Shown: positions 6,633-14,724 of the stretch, in pieces
Numbering within the stretch: the first letter of the stretch is position 1
Layout of the letters: each line of letters begins with the position of its first letter
DNA from: Anaerolineae bacterium
GTDB lineage: Bacteria > Chloroflexota > Anaerolineae > E26-bin7
Length of the DNA stretch: 14,724 nucleotides
Reading direction: 5' to 3'
NCBI GenBank assembly: GCA_029933115.1
Contig: JAOZOT010000044.1
Coordinates: 1 to 14,724, forward strand
The notes under the pieces: generated by a model
The model's database searches: none
What the model saw: only the letters and a program-made list of their open reading frames with translations
Told to the model about the DNA's origin: nothing
Made by a program: the position numbers and the translations under genes

Positions 6633-9600
6633 ATGAAAAAGCGAAGCAGAGACCAGGGTAAAGGGGTGAAAGCTTTTGAGGGGTTTTGGGAAAGCCTGGT
6701 GGACGCCGCTCAGGTGTTGATTATCGTCTTGGACACCGAGGGGCGGATTGTGCTCTTCAACCGCGCCTGCCAGGAGATCACAGGCTACAGCGCCGCAGAA
6801 GCCTTGGGCCATGACTGGCTCAATCTGTTACTGCCTGAGCGGATCAGAAAGAGCGCAAATGCGATTTTCCAAGAGATCCTGGCCGGACAATCATCTGAGT
6901 ACTATGAGACCCCCATCCTGACCAAAGATGGGCAAGAACGCGTCATTGAATGGAATCACGTCTTTCTCTACGACGAAGAGGGTGCGGTGCGCTATGTGAT
7001 CGGCGCAGGCCACGACGTTACCGAGCACAAGCGGCTTGAGGAGACACTGAAGCGCAGGGTGGAGCAATTGGCTGTTCTGAACCGAACCTCTCAGGCTGTG
7101 ACCGCCTCCCTCGAACTCAACCAGGTGTTGGCCGAGATTGTGTCCCTGGCCGGTGAAGTGGTGGCTTCGGACTATGCCGGTGTGGTGCTCGTGGACAAGG
7201 AAGGCAAAGTGAGCCAGAGCGCCGAAGACCTGCCAGGTGTGCCAACCATAGGTCATCGTATCAGAACTGAGGGTTTCACCCATTGGATCGTTCAGTCGCG
7301 ACGGCCAATCATAATTGATGACATCGGCGAAGACGGCACCGTAACCCTCGAACCGGCCAACGAGGCCGGTTCCGCTGCCGCGCCGTGCACGGCCAATCCA
7401 CTCCTTGTAGAAGCGGGCGTCAAGTCGCTCGCCGGCTTGCCCTTGCTGGCTCAAGATCGCCTGCTAGGCGTGCTTTACCTGCACAGCCTGCGCCCTGGCA
7501 ATTTCCGTGACCAACTTCCTTTGCTGACTACCTTTGCCAACCAGGCGGCCATTGCCCTCGAGAACGCGCGGCTCTATCAGGCGGAACGAAAACGCGCCAC
7601 CCAGTTGGCCGTGGTCAACCAGGTAGCCCGGCAAATCGCCTCGATCCTGGACCTGGACCAACTCTTGCAGAAAGTGGTCGCTGCCATCCAGCAAGGTTTC
7701 CACTATTACAATGTAACCCTTTTTCTGCTGAATAATGCCGCTGACGAGTTGGAGATGCGGGCCATAGCCGGCGGTTTCAAAAGCGCGGCGCCCTCAGACT
7801 ACCGTCAGGCGGTGGGGGAGGGTATAATCGGCCGGGTAGCCGAGACCGGCCAACCGCTCCTGGCCAACGACGTGAGCCAGGAGCCACATTACATCCCCGG
7901 ATTCCTGAAAGAGCCGCTGACCGGGGCAGAATTGTGCGTACCCCTCAAACTGGCCGGCCAAGTCACCGGCGTGCTCGATGTTCAAGACACCCGGTTGAAC
8001 GCCTTCGACGAGATGGACCTCGTGGCCATGGAAACTTTGGCCGACCAGATTGCTGTAGCCATTGAGAATGCGCGGCTGTACGAGAAGGAAAAAAGGCAAA
8101 AAGACCGTCTAGCCCGGCTGAGCGAAATCAGTCGGTCCATCAATGCCAGACTGAACCTGAGGACGGTGCTGGCCGAGGTCGTGGAAGCCGCTACTCTGCT
8201 CCTGAATACCAAGTACAGCACCCTTTTCCTGCTGGATACAGAGAATCAGGTGTTGATCCCGTATGTGACCTGTGGACACGATTGGGAGCAGGTGAAGGAA
8301 ATTCGTTTTGCTCTCGGTGAGGGACTGGCCGGCTGGGTAGCTGAGACGGGTCAGCCGCTGAACGTGACCGATACGGCCGCCGATCCCCGTTTCGTGAGAA
8401 TCTCCCCCGATCTCGACCAGTTTATCTCTATGTTGCTGGTCCCCTTGATCCATGAAAAAAGGGTGGTCGGTGTCCTCACTGCTGACCGAAAAGAAGGCGG
8501 AGCTTTCTCTGAGGAGGACCAACTCCTTCTCGCCACCCTGGCCGACCAGGCCGCGGTAGCCATCGAGAACGCGCGGCTATACGAATTGGAACAGACCAGG
8601 CGCCGCATCGCGGACACCTTGCGGGAAGTGTCGAGCGTACTCAGCTCGACCCTCGCCCTGGGCGACGTCCTCCATCTCATTCTGGAGCAACTGGAAAACG
8701 TGGTCACCTACGACACCGCCTCTGTCGCTATCCTGCGCGGTGGTGTCCTAGAAATAAGCGCCACCAGAGGCTATGCAAATACCGAACTGGTGATGAGCGC
8801 TCGTCTCCCCCTGGCCGAAAGCGCCATCCTGCGCCAGATGATGCGCGGCAAAGAGGCCATGGTCATCGCCGATGTGCGGGAGGACGAGCGCTGGATATGG
8901 GTGCCCGGAGCGGAGCACGTTCGCTCCTGGATCGGAGTTCCCCTCCTGGTCAAGGACAGGATGGTCGGGGCTCTCATGATGGACAAGGTAGAGCCCAACT
9001 TTTACAGCCCGCAGGATGCCCAACTCGTCTCCGCCTTCGCCAACCAGGCCGCTATCGCTATCGAGAATGCGCAACTCTACCTGGCCCAGAAAGAGGAAGC
9101 CGAGATATCCGAAACGCTGCTTCGGGTAGCAGACACTATCAGCACTTTGACCGATCCGAATGAGCTGCTGAAAACGACTTTGAAACTGACTGTCGAGCTG
9201 CTCAAAGCCGACCGCAGCATAATTTGGCTTTGGGATGAGGAGCAAGGGGTGTTCTTCCCCAGAGAGGTCTATGGATTCCCCGAGTCAATGTCGCCTGCCC
9301 TCAAAGACCTGAAATTAAACCCCGGCGAGGTGCCCATTCTGGAGAAGTTGCTCCGCCACAAGACACCGGTGGCGGTTGAAGATGTCCGGGGCAGCGCGCT
9401 CATCCCGCAAGCGTTGAAGGAGGCTTTTGATCTCAAGTCAATATTGGGAGTGCCTGTCATCTACCAGAGACAACTGTTGGGGGTTCTGGGAGTGAGCTAT
9501 GCGCGAGAGGTTCATCATTTCACTGAAAAAGAAATCGCCATCGCCACAGGCATTGCCGACCAGACCGCTGTGGCCATCGAGAATGCCCGGCTGTTCGAAG

Positions 9601-12596
9601 CCGAAGCTCAACGGCGGCAGGAGGCTGAAACCCTGCGTCAGGCAGCTATGGCTCTCACCTCCACGTTGGACCTTGAAGAGACCCTGGACCGCATCCTGGA
9701 GCAACTGCACCGCGTGGTGGCCTATGACAGCGCTTCGGTGCAACTGCTGCGGGACGGTCACCTGGAAATCGTCGGCGGGCGGGGCTTTGCGGACCCCTCG
9801 GCCGTCATTGGCCTCCGTTTTCCCGTCCCGGGCGACAACCCCAACACCCGCGTTATCGAGCGCGGCGAGCCCGTCATCCTGGCTGACGCTCAGGCTGCCC
9901 ACGCCCCCTTCCGCGAGCCGCCCCACGACCACATCCGCTCCTGGCTAGGAGTGCCCATGCGTTTCCGCGAGCAAATCATTGGCCTGATCACCCTGGACAG
10001 CACAGAGTTGGGCCACTTTACCGCTGACCACGCCCGGCTGGCGGCCGCCTTCGCCAACCAGGCTGCCATCGCTATCGAGAACGCGCGGCTGTACGAGCAA
10101 GTTGCCGGTTTGGCTGCTGAACTGGAAGCCCGTGTCCAGGAGAGGACCGCAGAGTTGATGCGCAAGGCCAGAGACCTCTCCCTTCTCTACCAGGCCGGCG
10201 TGGACCTTGCCTCTAGCCTGGAAAGGAGTGAGGTGCTGAACATCCTGGCCCGACAGGCGGCGTTAGTCGTGGACGCTGTGGACTGTGCTATCTACGAAAT
10301 ACAGGACGACGCCTTGGTCGTCGTCGCCCGCCGCCAGACTCCGGCCTTGCTCTGGAAGGATTCCGAGGGCGACCGGCGCTACCCTCTGGCCGATTACCCG
10401 GCTACCAGAGAGGCCATCGAAAAAGGGCAACCTCTGCGGGTGAGAGTAGATGACCCCCTGGCCGACAAGGCTGAGTGCGCCAGGCTTCAGGAATTGGGCT
10501 ACACTACCTTGCTACAGGTGCATATTGTCAGCCAGGACAAGGTGGTGGGGGTGGTGGAGGTCTTTGACAACAGACCGGAGCGAGAGTTCGGTGAAGACGA
10601 TGCCGCTCTGCTGCAGACCATTGCCAACCAGGCCAGCATGGCCATCGAAAAGGCCCGCCTCTTCCAGCAAGTCCGTGAGGAGCGCAATCACCTGGAACTG
10701 CTCTATGAGGTCTCCCGCAAGCTGAGCGCCAGCTTGGAACTGGAACAGACCTTGCGCGATATTTTACAAATCAGTGTGGCGGCCACCGGGGCCAGCCGGG
10801 GTAGCGTCTTTGTCTTCGACGACGAGGGCCACCTGGCCCATCGCATCCTGACGCAAGACCTGTCCCCGGCCAGAGCCGATGATGTCCCCGCCCGGCTCTT
10901 GTATAAAGGATTGGCCGGTTGGGTTCTGAAGCACGAGCAGCCGGCCATTGTCTCCGACACCAATCAAGACGAGCGCTGGTTGCCCTTCCCCAACGATGCT
11001 GAGCCTGTGAGATCGGCTATGGCTGTCCCTCTGATCGAAGGCGACCAGGTGCGGGGGCTGCTGGTTCTGGTGCACCCCCAGCCTCATCACTTCAATCAGG
11101 CTCATCTCGAACTCTTCTCCTCTATTGCTCACCAGCTAGCTGTAATTATCGAGAGAGCACGGTTGTACGAGGAGACCCGCCGCCGGGCTCAGGAAATAGC
11201 CCAGCAGAAAGAGCAGACCGATGCCATTATGCGCAGCATGGCCGATGGTCTGATCGTCACCGACCTGGAGAACAAACTCGTCCTGGCCAACCCCGCCGCC
11301 GAGGAGATGCTCCAATTCAAATTGGAAGAGGCCATTGGCCAAGAGATTGAAGTCAACATTCGCCATGACCGCTTGCGTCAAATCGTGTACGATACCCTGG
11401 ACAAACAACAGGCTGGCTATGAGATGGACATCGAACTGACTGACCTCCACGAGGGGGCTCAGAGGATTGTACGCGCCCACACCGCTATGGTCAACGACTC
11501 CGCCGGCCAGCCTATGGGTATCGTCACTACCCTGCGCGACGTGACCCACGAGCGAGAGGTGCAGCGATTGAAGGATGAACTGATCAGCACGGTCAGCCAC
11601 GAATTGCGTACCCCCATGACCAGCGTGCTGGGGTTTAGCGAACTGCTACTGACCCGCCAATTGAGTGAGGAAAAACAACAACTGTACATCCAAACCATCC
11701 ACAAAGAAGCCCAACGCCTTTCGGCCCTGATCAACGACTTTCTGGATATCCAGCGCATGGAGAAGGGCCAGCAGGAATATCATTTCAAAGAAGTGGACCT
11801 GGGTCAATTGGTACACGAAATGGTGGTCGCCTACAGCAGCCAGAGTGAGGTTCACACCCTGACTTTGGACCTGCCCCCAGAATTACCTCTCATACAGGCT
11901 GACCCCAACCGCCTGAAACAAGTCATAAGCAATCTGCTCTCCAACGCCATCAAGTTTTCTCCTGAGGGGGGGAGGGTGGCGGTCTCGATCCAGGTGTGGG
12001 ACGACACTGTTCAGGTGGCGGTGTCGGACGAAGGGATTGGCATCCCGACTGAAGCGTTGCCTCACATCTTTGAGAAATTCTTCCGGGTAGACAGCTCCGA
12101 CCGACGCGAAATCAAGGGCACAGGGTTGGGATTGGCTATCTGCAAAGAAATCGTCGAAGCTCATGGAGGGAGCATCTGGGCCGAAAGCCAGGTGGGGACA
12201 GGTACCACCGTCACCTTCTCGCTGCCTCTGGTGATTACCAAGCGGATTCTGGTCGTTGACGACGAGGAGGACATAAGGGAGATGTTCCGAAGGCTGCTGG
12301 GTGAGAATTACAAGGTACTCACTGCCGCCGATGGTCAAGAGGGACTCTCGCTGATGGAGAAAGAACTGCCCGACCTGGTGATATTGGACATTGCCATGCC
12401 GGTGATGAACGGTTACCAATTCCTGGAGAAAATGAAGGGGACCCGGCGAACGAAGGACATACCGGTGATTGCCATCAGCGGTGTGGATACCGACATAGAT
12501 AGACTCAATGAGTTGGGAGCAGACGAGTTCCTGAGCAAGCCGTTCTCCACCACCGTACTCTTGGATACGATGCAACGGCTGTTGAAAAGATCATAG
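6633..12596 (+). CDS. giant hybrid histidine kinase PAS-8xGAF-PAS-HisKA-HATPase_c-REC
   Basis: 1987 residues, no membrane segment. PAS (about 20-138) is followed by eight GAF domains, most ending in a version of IAIENARLY: roughly 146-315, 326-484, 493-650, 663-816, 829-988, 1001-1155, 1182-1344 and 1354-1514. The linkers are helical, charged segments. A second PAS (about 1529-1640) leads to HisKA (VSHELRTPM, His1656), HATPase_c (about 1755-1868; SNAIKFSPEGG, DEGIGIP, FEKFFR, GTGLGLAI) and a receiver domain (about 1872-1987) with VVDDEED, phospho-acceptor Asp1919 (ILDIAMP) and SKPF. Kinase and receiver residues are intact. GAF domains usually bind small molecules or mediate dimerisation; no bilin- or haem-binding motif was recognised. 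The ATG at 6633 follows AGGGGA at 6615-6620. The lone receiver gene starts 58 bp downstream and is the obvious partner, perhaps after phosphotransfer through the fused receiver. GAF4 and GAF6 are unusually alike. Confidence 0.95.
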   Translation: MKKRSRDQGKGVKAFEGFWESLVDAAQVLIIVLDTEGRIVLFNRACQEITGYSAAEALGHDWLNLLLPERIRKSANAIFQEILAGQSSEYYETPILTKDGQERVIEWNHVFLYDEEGAVRYVIGAGHDVTEHKRLEETLKRRVEQLAVLNRTSQAVTASLELNQVLAEIVSLAGEVVASDYAGVVLVDKEGKVSQSAEDLPGVPTIGHRIRTEGFTHWIVQSRRPIIIDDIGEDGTVTLEPANEAGSAAAPCTANPLLVEAGVKSLAGLPLLAQDRLLGVLYLHSLRPGNFRDQLPLLTTFANQAAIALENARLYQAERKRATQLAVVNQVARQIASILDLDQLLQKVVAAIQQGFHYYNVTLFLLNNAADELEMRAIAGGFKSAAPSDYRQAVGEGIIGRVAETGQPLLANDVSQEPHYIPGFLKEPLTGAELCVPLKLAGQVTGVLDVQDTRLNAFDEMDLVAMETLADQIAVAIENARLYEKEKRQKDRLARLSEISRSINARLNLRTVLAEVVEAATLLLNTKYSTLFLLDTENQVLIPYVTCGHDWEQVKEIRFALGEGLAGWVAETGQPLNVTDTAADPRFVRISPDLDQFISMLLVPLIHEKRVVGVLTADRKEGGAFSEEDQLLLATLADQAAVAIENARLYELEQTRRRIADTLREVSSVLSSTLALGDVLHLILEQLENVVTYDTASVAILRGGVLEISATRGYANTELVMSARLPLAESAILRQMMRGKEAMVIADVREDERWIWVPGAEHVRSWIGVPLLVKDRMVGALMMDKVEPNFYSPQDAQLVSAFANQAAIAIENAQLYLAQKEEAEISETLLRVADTISTLTDPNELLKTTLKLTVELLKADRSIIWLWDEEQGVFFPREVYGFPESMSPALKDLKLNPGEVPILEKLLRHKTPVAVEDVRGSALIPQALKEAFDLKSILGVPVIYQRQLLGVLGVSYAREVHHFTEKEIAIATGIADQTAVAIENARLFEAEAQRRQEAETLRQAAMALTSTLDLEETLDRILEQLHRVVAYDSASVQLLRDGHLEIVGGRGFADPSAVIGLRFPVPGDNPNTRVIERGEPVILADAQAAHAPFREPPHDHIRSWLGVPMRFREQIIGLITLDSTELGHFTADHARLAAAFANQAAIAIENARLYEQVAGLAAELEARVQERTAELMRKARDLSLLYQAGVDLASSLERSEVLNILARQAALVVDAVDCAIYEIQDDALVVVARRQTPALLWKDSEGDRRYPLADYPATREAIEKGQPLRVRVDDPLADKAECARLQELGYTTLLQVHIVSQDKVVGVVEVFDNRPEREFGEDDAALLQTIANQASMAIEKARLFQQVREERNHLELLYEVSRKLSASLELEQTLRDILQISVAATGASRGSVFVFDDEGHLAHRILTQDLSPARADDVPARLLYKGLAGWVLKHEQPAIVSDTNQDERWLPFPNDAEPVRSAMAVPLIEGDQVRGLLVLVHPQPHHFNQAHLELFSSIAHQLAVIIERARLYEETRRRAQEIAQQKEQTDAIMRSMADGLIVTDLENKLVLANPAAEEMLQFKLEEAIGQEIEVNIRHDRLRQIVYDTLDKQQAGYEMDIELTDLHEGAQRIVRAHTAMVNDSAGQPMGIVTTLRDVTHEREVQRLKDELISTVSHELRTPMTSVLGFSELLLTRQLSEEKQQLYIQTIHKEAQRLSALINDFLDIQRMEKGQQEYHFKEVDLGQLVHEMVVAYSSQSEVHTLTLDLPPELPLIQADPNRLKQVISNLLSNAIKFSPEGGRVAVSIQVWDDTVQVAVSDEGIGIPTEALPHIFEKFFRVDSSDRREIKGTGLGLAICKEIVEAHGGSIWAESQVGTGTTVTFSLPLVITKRILVVDDEEDIREMFRRLLGENYKVLTAADGQEGLSLMEKELPDLVILDIAMPVMNGYQFLEKMKGTRRTKDIPVIAISGVDTDIDRLNELGADEFLSKPFSTTVLLDTMQRLLKRS

Positions 12597-12654
12597 GCGG
12601 GCTTTGCACCCGTTGCCAATATGGTGGAAATAAACTACAAGGAGAGGTGAAACA

Positions 12655-13032
12655 ATGGCCAAGAAAATCCTGATCGCCGATGACGAAGAACCCTTGCGCC
12701 TTCTGGTACGGGCCACTTTGGAAGATGAAAGCGGAGAGGGACGATATGAAATCATCGAAGCTGCTGATGGAAACGAAGCCTTGGAAGTAGCTCGCCGGGA
12801 GCGACCCGAGCTCATCCTCTTGGACATACAAATGCCCGGCTTGAGTGGCCTGGAGGTGTGTAGGATGCTGAAGGAGGATCCGGCCACATCTGACCTCATG
12901 ATAGTGATGTTGACTGCTAAAGGGCAGCAATCCGATCGGGAGCAGGGCTTTGCCGCTGGAGCCGATGACTACTTTGCCAAACCCTTCAGTCCATTGGAAC
13001 TACTGCAACTTGTGGATCAGGTTATGGAATAA
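12655..13032 (+). CDS. single-domain response regulator (CheY-like receiver)
   Basis: 125 residues, one receiver domain only: acidic pair in IADDEEP (Asp9, Asp10), phospho-acceptor Asp57 (LLLDIQMP, written LILLDIQMP in full), Thr87 (LTAKG) and Lys109 (AKPF). All five signature residues are present, so it should accept phosphate. It has no DNA-binding or enzymatic output domain; it probably acts by protein contact or as a phosphate relay. A strong Shine-Dalgarno (AAGGAGAGGTGA, 12639-12650) sets the ATG. It lies 58 bp after the giant hybrid kinase on the same strand and is probably cotranscribed with it. Which of the three kinase modules phosphorylates it is not known. A 200-bp gene-free spacer follows. 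Confidence 0.95.
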   Translation: MAKKILIADDEEPLRLLVRATLEDESGEGRYEIIEAADGNEALEVARRERPELILLDIQMPGLSGLEVCRMLKEDPATSDLMIVMLTAKGQQSDREQGFAAGADDYFAKPFSPLELLQLVDQVME

Positions 13033-13120
13033 TGGTCCCTGCTCTCCTTTGGGTCTCAGCGTTTGGTAATTGTCTGCCGCCCGGCTGCCCGACGGCGCCC
13101 TTTACCTTGCACTGCTCGCT

Positions 13121-13147
13121 CTACCGCAGGCTCGCAGCCCGCGGTAG
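13121..13147. other. strong hairpin upstream of the def promoter
   Basis: CTACCGC (13121-13127) pairs perfectly with GCGGTAG (13141-13147). Inside, after an A/C mismatch, GGCT (13129-13132) pairs with AGCC (13136-13139) around a CGC loop. No T-tract follows. It sits between the receiver gene and the def promoter and could mark the 3' end of the signalling transcript. Confidence 0.5.
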
Positions 13148-13160
13148 GGTATGTGTCCGC

Positions 13161-13189
13161 TTGACAACAAAAACCAAGAGGACTATAAT
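13161..13189 (+). promoter_or_regulatory. consensus sigma70-type promoter for def
   Basis: TTGACA at 13161-13166, a 17-bp spacer, then TATAAT at 13184-13189: a perfect match to the housekeeping consensus. Transcription would start near 13196, giving a leader of about 37 bases to the TTG start of def. It separates def and the lipoprotein gene from the upstream sensory genes. Confidence 0.8.
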
Positions 13190-13232
13190 ACGCTCTGTTG
13201 AATCCAACTCCAGAGCAATTGGGGAGATGTAA

Positions 13233-13775
13233 TTGGCTGTTCGTCCTATCGTCCGGGCTGATAATCCTATCCTGCGTAAAAAGTCGAGAAAGGTTCAGCG
13301 GTTCGGCCGGTCTCTGCAGAATCTGATAGATGACATGGTAGAGACCATGCACGCTGCTCATGGTGTGGGGTTGGCTGCACCGCAGATCGGTGTGTCACAG
13401 CGGGTCATCGTCATCCAATTGCCAGAGGACGAGGAAGACCCTCAAAGCGGCAAGCTGTACGTCTTGTGCAATCCCGAGATCGTCAGGACTGCCGGCGAGG
13501 AGGAAGAAGGCGAAGAAGGCTGTCTCTCGGTGCCCGGCTTTGTGGGCGACGTGCGGCGAGCTACCGTAGTGACTGTCAAGGGGCTCGATAGCAAAGGGAG
13601 GAAAATTCGCATCAGGGCAGAAGGGCTTCTGGCGCGGGCTTTTCAGCACGAGATAGATCACATCAACGGCGTTCTTTTTATTGACCGAGTGGACAGCCCG
13701 GAGAAGATCCGCCGCATAGTGCCGATGGAGGAACAGAAACCTCAAGAGGCGTCCCAAAAGGAACCGGCGTTGTGA
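13233..13775 (+). CDS. def: peptide deformylase
   Basis: 180 residues, the usual size for the family. The enzyme removes the formyl group from the N-terminal methionine of new proteins in the cytoplasm. All three signature motifs are present: GVGLAAPQ (44-51), EGCLS with metal ligand Cys97, and HEIDH with ligands His139 and His143 and catalytic Glu140. An acidic stretch (EEEEGEE) sits before the second motif. The start is TTG: GGGGAG at 13221-13226 lies 6 bases upstream, and MAVRPIV is a normal beginning for this family. An in-frame ATG-TAA pair (13227-13232) lies directly before it. The last bases overlap the next gene (GTGA), suggesting coupled translation. No methionyl-tRNA formyltransferase gene (fmt) is beside it in this window. 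Confidence 0.97.
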   Translation: MAVRPIVRADNPILRKKSRKVQRFGRSLQNLIDDMVETMHAAHGVGLAAPQIGVSQRVIVIQLPEDEEDPQSGKLYVLCNPEIVRTAGEEEEGEEGCLSVPGFVGDVRRATVVTVKGLDSKGRKIRIRAEGLLARAFQHEIDHINGVLFIDRVDSPEKIRRIVPMEEQKPQEASQKEPAL

Positions 13776-14665
13776 GAAAGCGAGCCCTCGTCTTCAGCGT
13801 CCTGACGGCCATGATACTGGCGGTAATCGCTTGTGGCTACTTGCCTTTGGCCCGGCACGCCCCTCCCACCCCCACGCCAACCAAAACCCCGCGTGCCGGC
13901 GGCACCTCTGCCCCGACAGCTACCCCGGCTGTGCCTGTCTCGCTACCTCCTACGGTCACCACGGCCGTCTCGCCGACGCCCACTGAGCTACCCCCAACCG
14001 CTACACCGGCGCCGGCCACACCGACAGCAACGGAGCCTGTTCCCACCGACACGCCGCTCCCGCCGCCCCCAACCGACACCCCTATCCCCCCACCCGCCGA
14101 TACGCCTGTCCCTGCCCCGACCACACCGCCCCTGGAAGGGGGGAGTTGGGACATGGAGGAGGGCTTTGTGCCGGGGCACTCACCCCTGGGTGAAGACTGC
14201 GGGGGATGGGCGGTGGCCGTAGGATGGAGCGCCTTCGTCACCCCTGGCAACCCTGCCTCCTCCTGCCTCAATGAGAACAAGAACCCTGCTAATGTTCATC
14301 GTGGGCAGCGCTCCCAAGAACTGACCTTCGACTTCACTGCCGCCACAGCCGGCATCTACCGCACCGTTTCCGTCACCCCTGGTCATCGCTACGCTATCTC
14401 TGCCTGGGGCAAACACATCAGAAGCGCCTCCCCGGTCGAACTCTCCTTGGGGATTGACCTCAGCGGCGGGCAGGATCATCAAGCCGCCAGCGTACAATGG
14501 TTCCCCTGGGACGAGGTAGCCGAAGACGCCTGGGTGCACACGGAAGAAACGGTCACCGCCATTGGTCCCTCCATGACCATCTTCCTCCGGGCGCACCACC
14601 CTCAGCCTGCCCAAGGTGGGGCCACCCTTTTCGACGACGTCAGCGTGCGCGACTTGGGGCCATGA
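13772..14665 (+). CDS. predicted lipoprotein with Thr/Pro-rich linker and a jelly-roll-like C-terminal domain
   Basis: 297 residues. A signal peptide (MRKR, then hydrophobic 5-20) ends in a lipobox VIAC with Cys21, so the protein should be lipid-anchored on the outer face of the membrane. Residues about 29-120 are a low-complexity linker of TPTP, PPTDTP and similar units, probably a flexible spacer. The globular part (about 121-297) has GIYRTVSVTPGHRYAISAW, a WFPWDEV segment and a closing ATLFDDVSVRDLG. This resembles the carbohydrate-binding-like beta-sandwich domains found at the ends of Chloroflexota surface proteins. No catalytic motif is seen. The GTG start overlaps the def stop by 4 bases (GTGA). 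The ligand is unknown and the link to def is probably positional only. Confidence 0.85.
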   Translation: MRKRALVFSVLTAMILAVIACGYLPLARHAPPTPTPTKTPRAGGTSAPTATPAVPVSLPPTVTTAVSPTPTELPPTATPAPATPTATEPVPTDTPLPPPPTDTPIPPPADTPVPAPTTPPLEGGSWDMEEGFVPGHSPLGEDCGGWAVAVGWSAFVTPGNPASSCLNENKNPANVHRGQRSQELTFDFTAATAGIYRTVSVTPGHRYAISAWGKHIRSASPVELSLGIDLSGGQDHQAASVQWFPWDEVAEDAWVHTEETVTAIGPSMTIFLRAHHPQPAQGGATLFDDVSVRDLGP

Positions 14666-14724
14666 CAGTTTCCGCTACGGCGAAATGGAGGATCTGCCCC
14701 TCCCCGACGAATCGGTGGACGTCA
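14664..14724 (+). pseudogene. 5'-truncated class I SAM methyltransferase fragment (ArsM/UbiE-like), runs off the window
   Basis: The frame starting at 14664 reads DSFRYGEMEDLPLPDESVDV, the motif II region of class I methyltransferases (GxxExLPxxDxSVDV); the wording is closest to what I recall of arsenite methyltransferases. The usual upstream part with the SAM-binding GxGxG loop is absent. Upstream, this frame runs out of phase through the lipoprotein gene and has no sensible start (only GTG 14616 inside that gene, or ATG 14685). Either the gene was truncated by recombination at this junction, or the assembly is chimeric. The identification rests on about 20 residues. Confidence 0.45.

Noticed and set aside
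6633..12596. Phytochrome-type chromophore-binding GAF in the giant kinase
   Set aside because: None of the eight GAF segments shows the PxSDIP-type motif or the usual chromophore-attaching Cys.
13032..13232. 66-codon frame overlapping the receiver stop (TAATG) and ending just before def
   Set aside because: The translation is compositionally odd and matches no family, and the interval contains a strong hairpin and a consensus promoter, so it is better read as intergenic.
14662..14724. Frame from the ATG overlapping the lipoprotein stop (ATGA)
   Set aside because: It reads MTVSATAKWRICPSP and resembles nothing, while the frame shifted by two bases gives a clear methyltransferase motif.

Overview
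The window is about 14.7 kb of moderately GC-rich bacterial DNA. All seven well-supported genes lie on the + strand, and none encodes a recognisable transposase or integrase. Several features suggest a Chloroflexota (Anaerolineae-like) genome: very large soluble GAF/PAS kinases, a lipoprotein with a long Thr/Pro (TPTP-type) linker, and short intergenic foldback repeats. This assignment comes from family knowledge and was not tested by a search.

Layout. Positions 1-317 hold no gene; they contain a nested foldback (MITE-like) repeat and a small dyad. Next come a soluble histidine kinase with two different kinase modules (318-2876), a GAF-GAF-PAS class III nucleotidyl cyclase (2980-5205), half of the foldback repeat (5208-5267), an AlbA_2/HATPase_c_4 ATP-binding regulator (5281-6534), a 1987-residue PAS-8xGAF-PAS-HisKA-HATPase-REC hybrid kinase (6633-12596) and a stand-alone receiver protein (12655-13032). 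A 200-bp spacer with a strong hairpin and a perfect sigma70-type promoter separates this signalling block from peptide deformylase (def, 13233-13775). A lipoprotein gene (13772-14665) overlaps def. The last about 60 bp read as the middle of a class I methyltransferase without its front half.

How the genes may work together. The first five genes carry 11 GAF and 4 PAS domains, three kinase modules, two receiver domains and one cyclase domain. None has a transmembrane segment, and only the AlbA_2 protein might touch nucleic acid. They look like a cytoplasmic sensory cluster that could pass phosphate to the single-domain receiver and change cAMP. This is inferred from domain content and gene order. 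The def-lipoprotein pair is probably a separate transcription unit.

Most noteworthy observations: the cyclase appears to lack the transition-state arginine of class III cyclases (Gly686 in its place). One protein fuses an EnvZ-type and a NarX-type kinase. The foldback repeat recurs as a half copy directly against the ribosome binding site of the AlbA_2 gene. A 5'-truncated methyltransferase begins exactly at the end of the lipoprotein gene.
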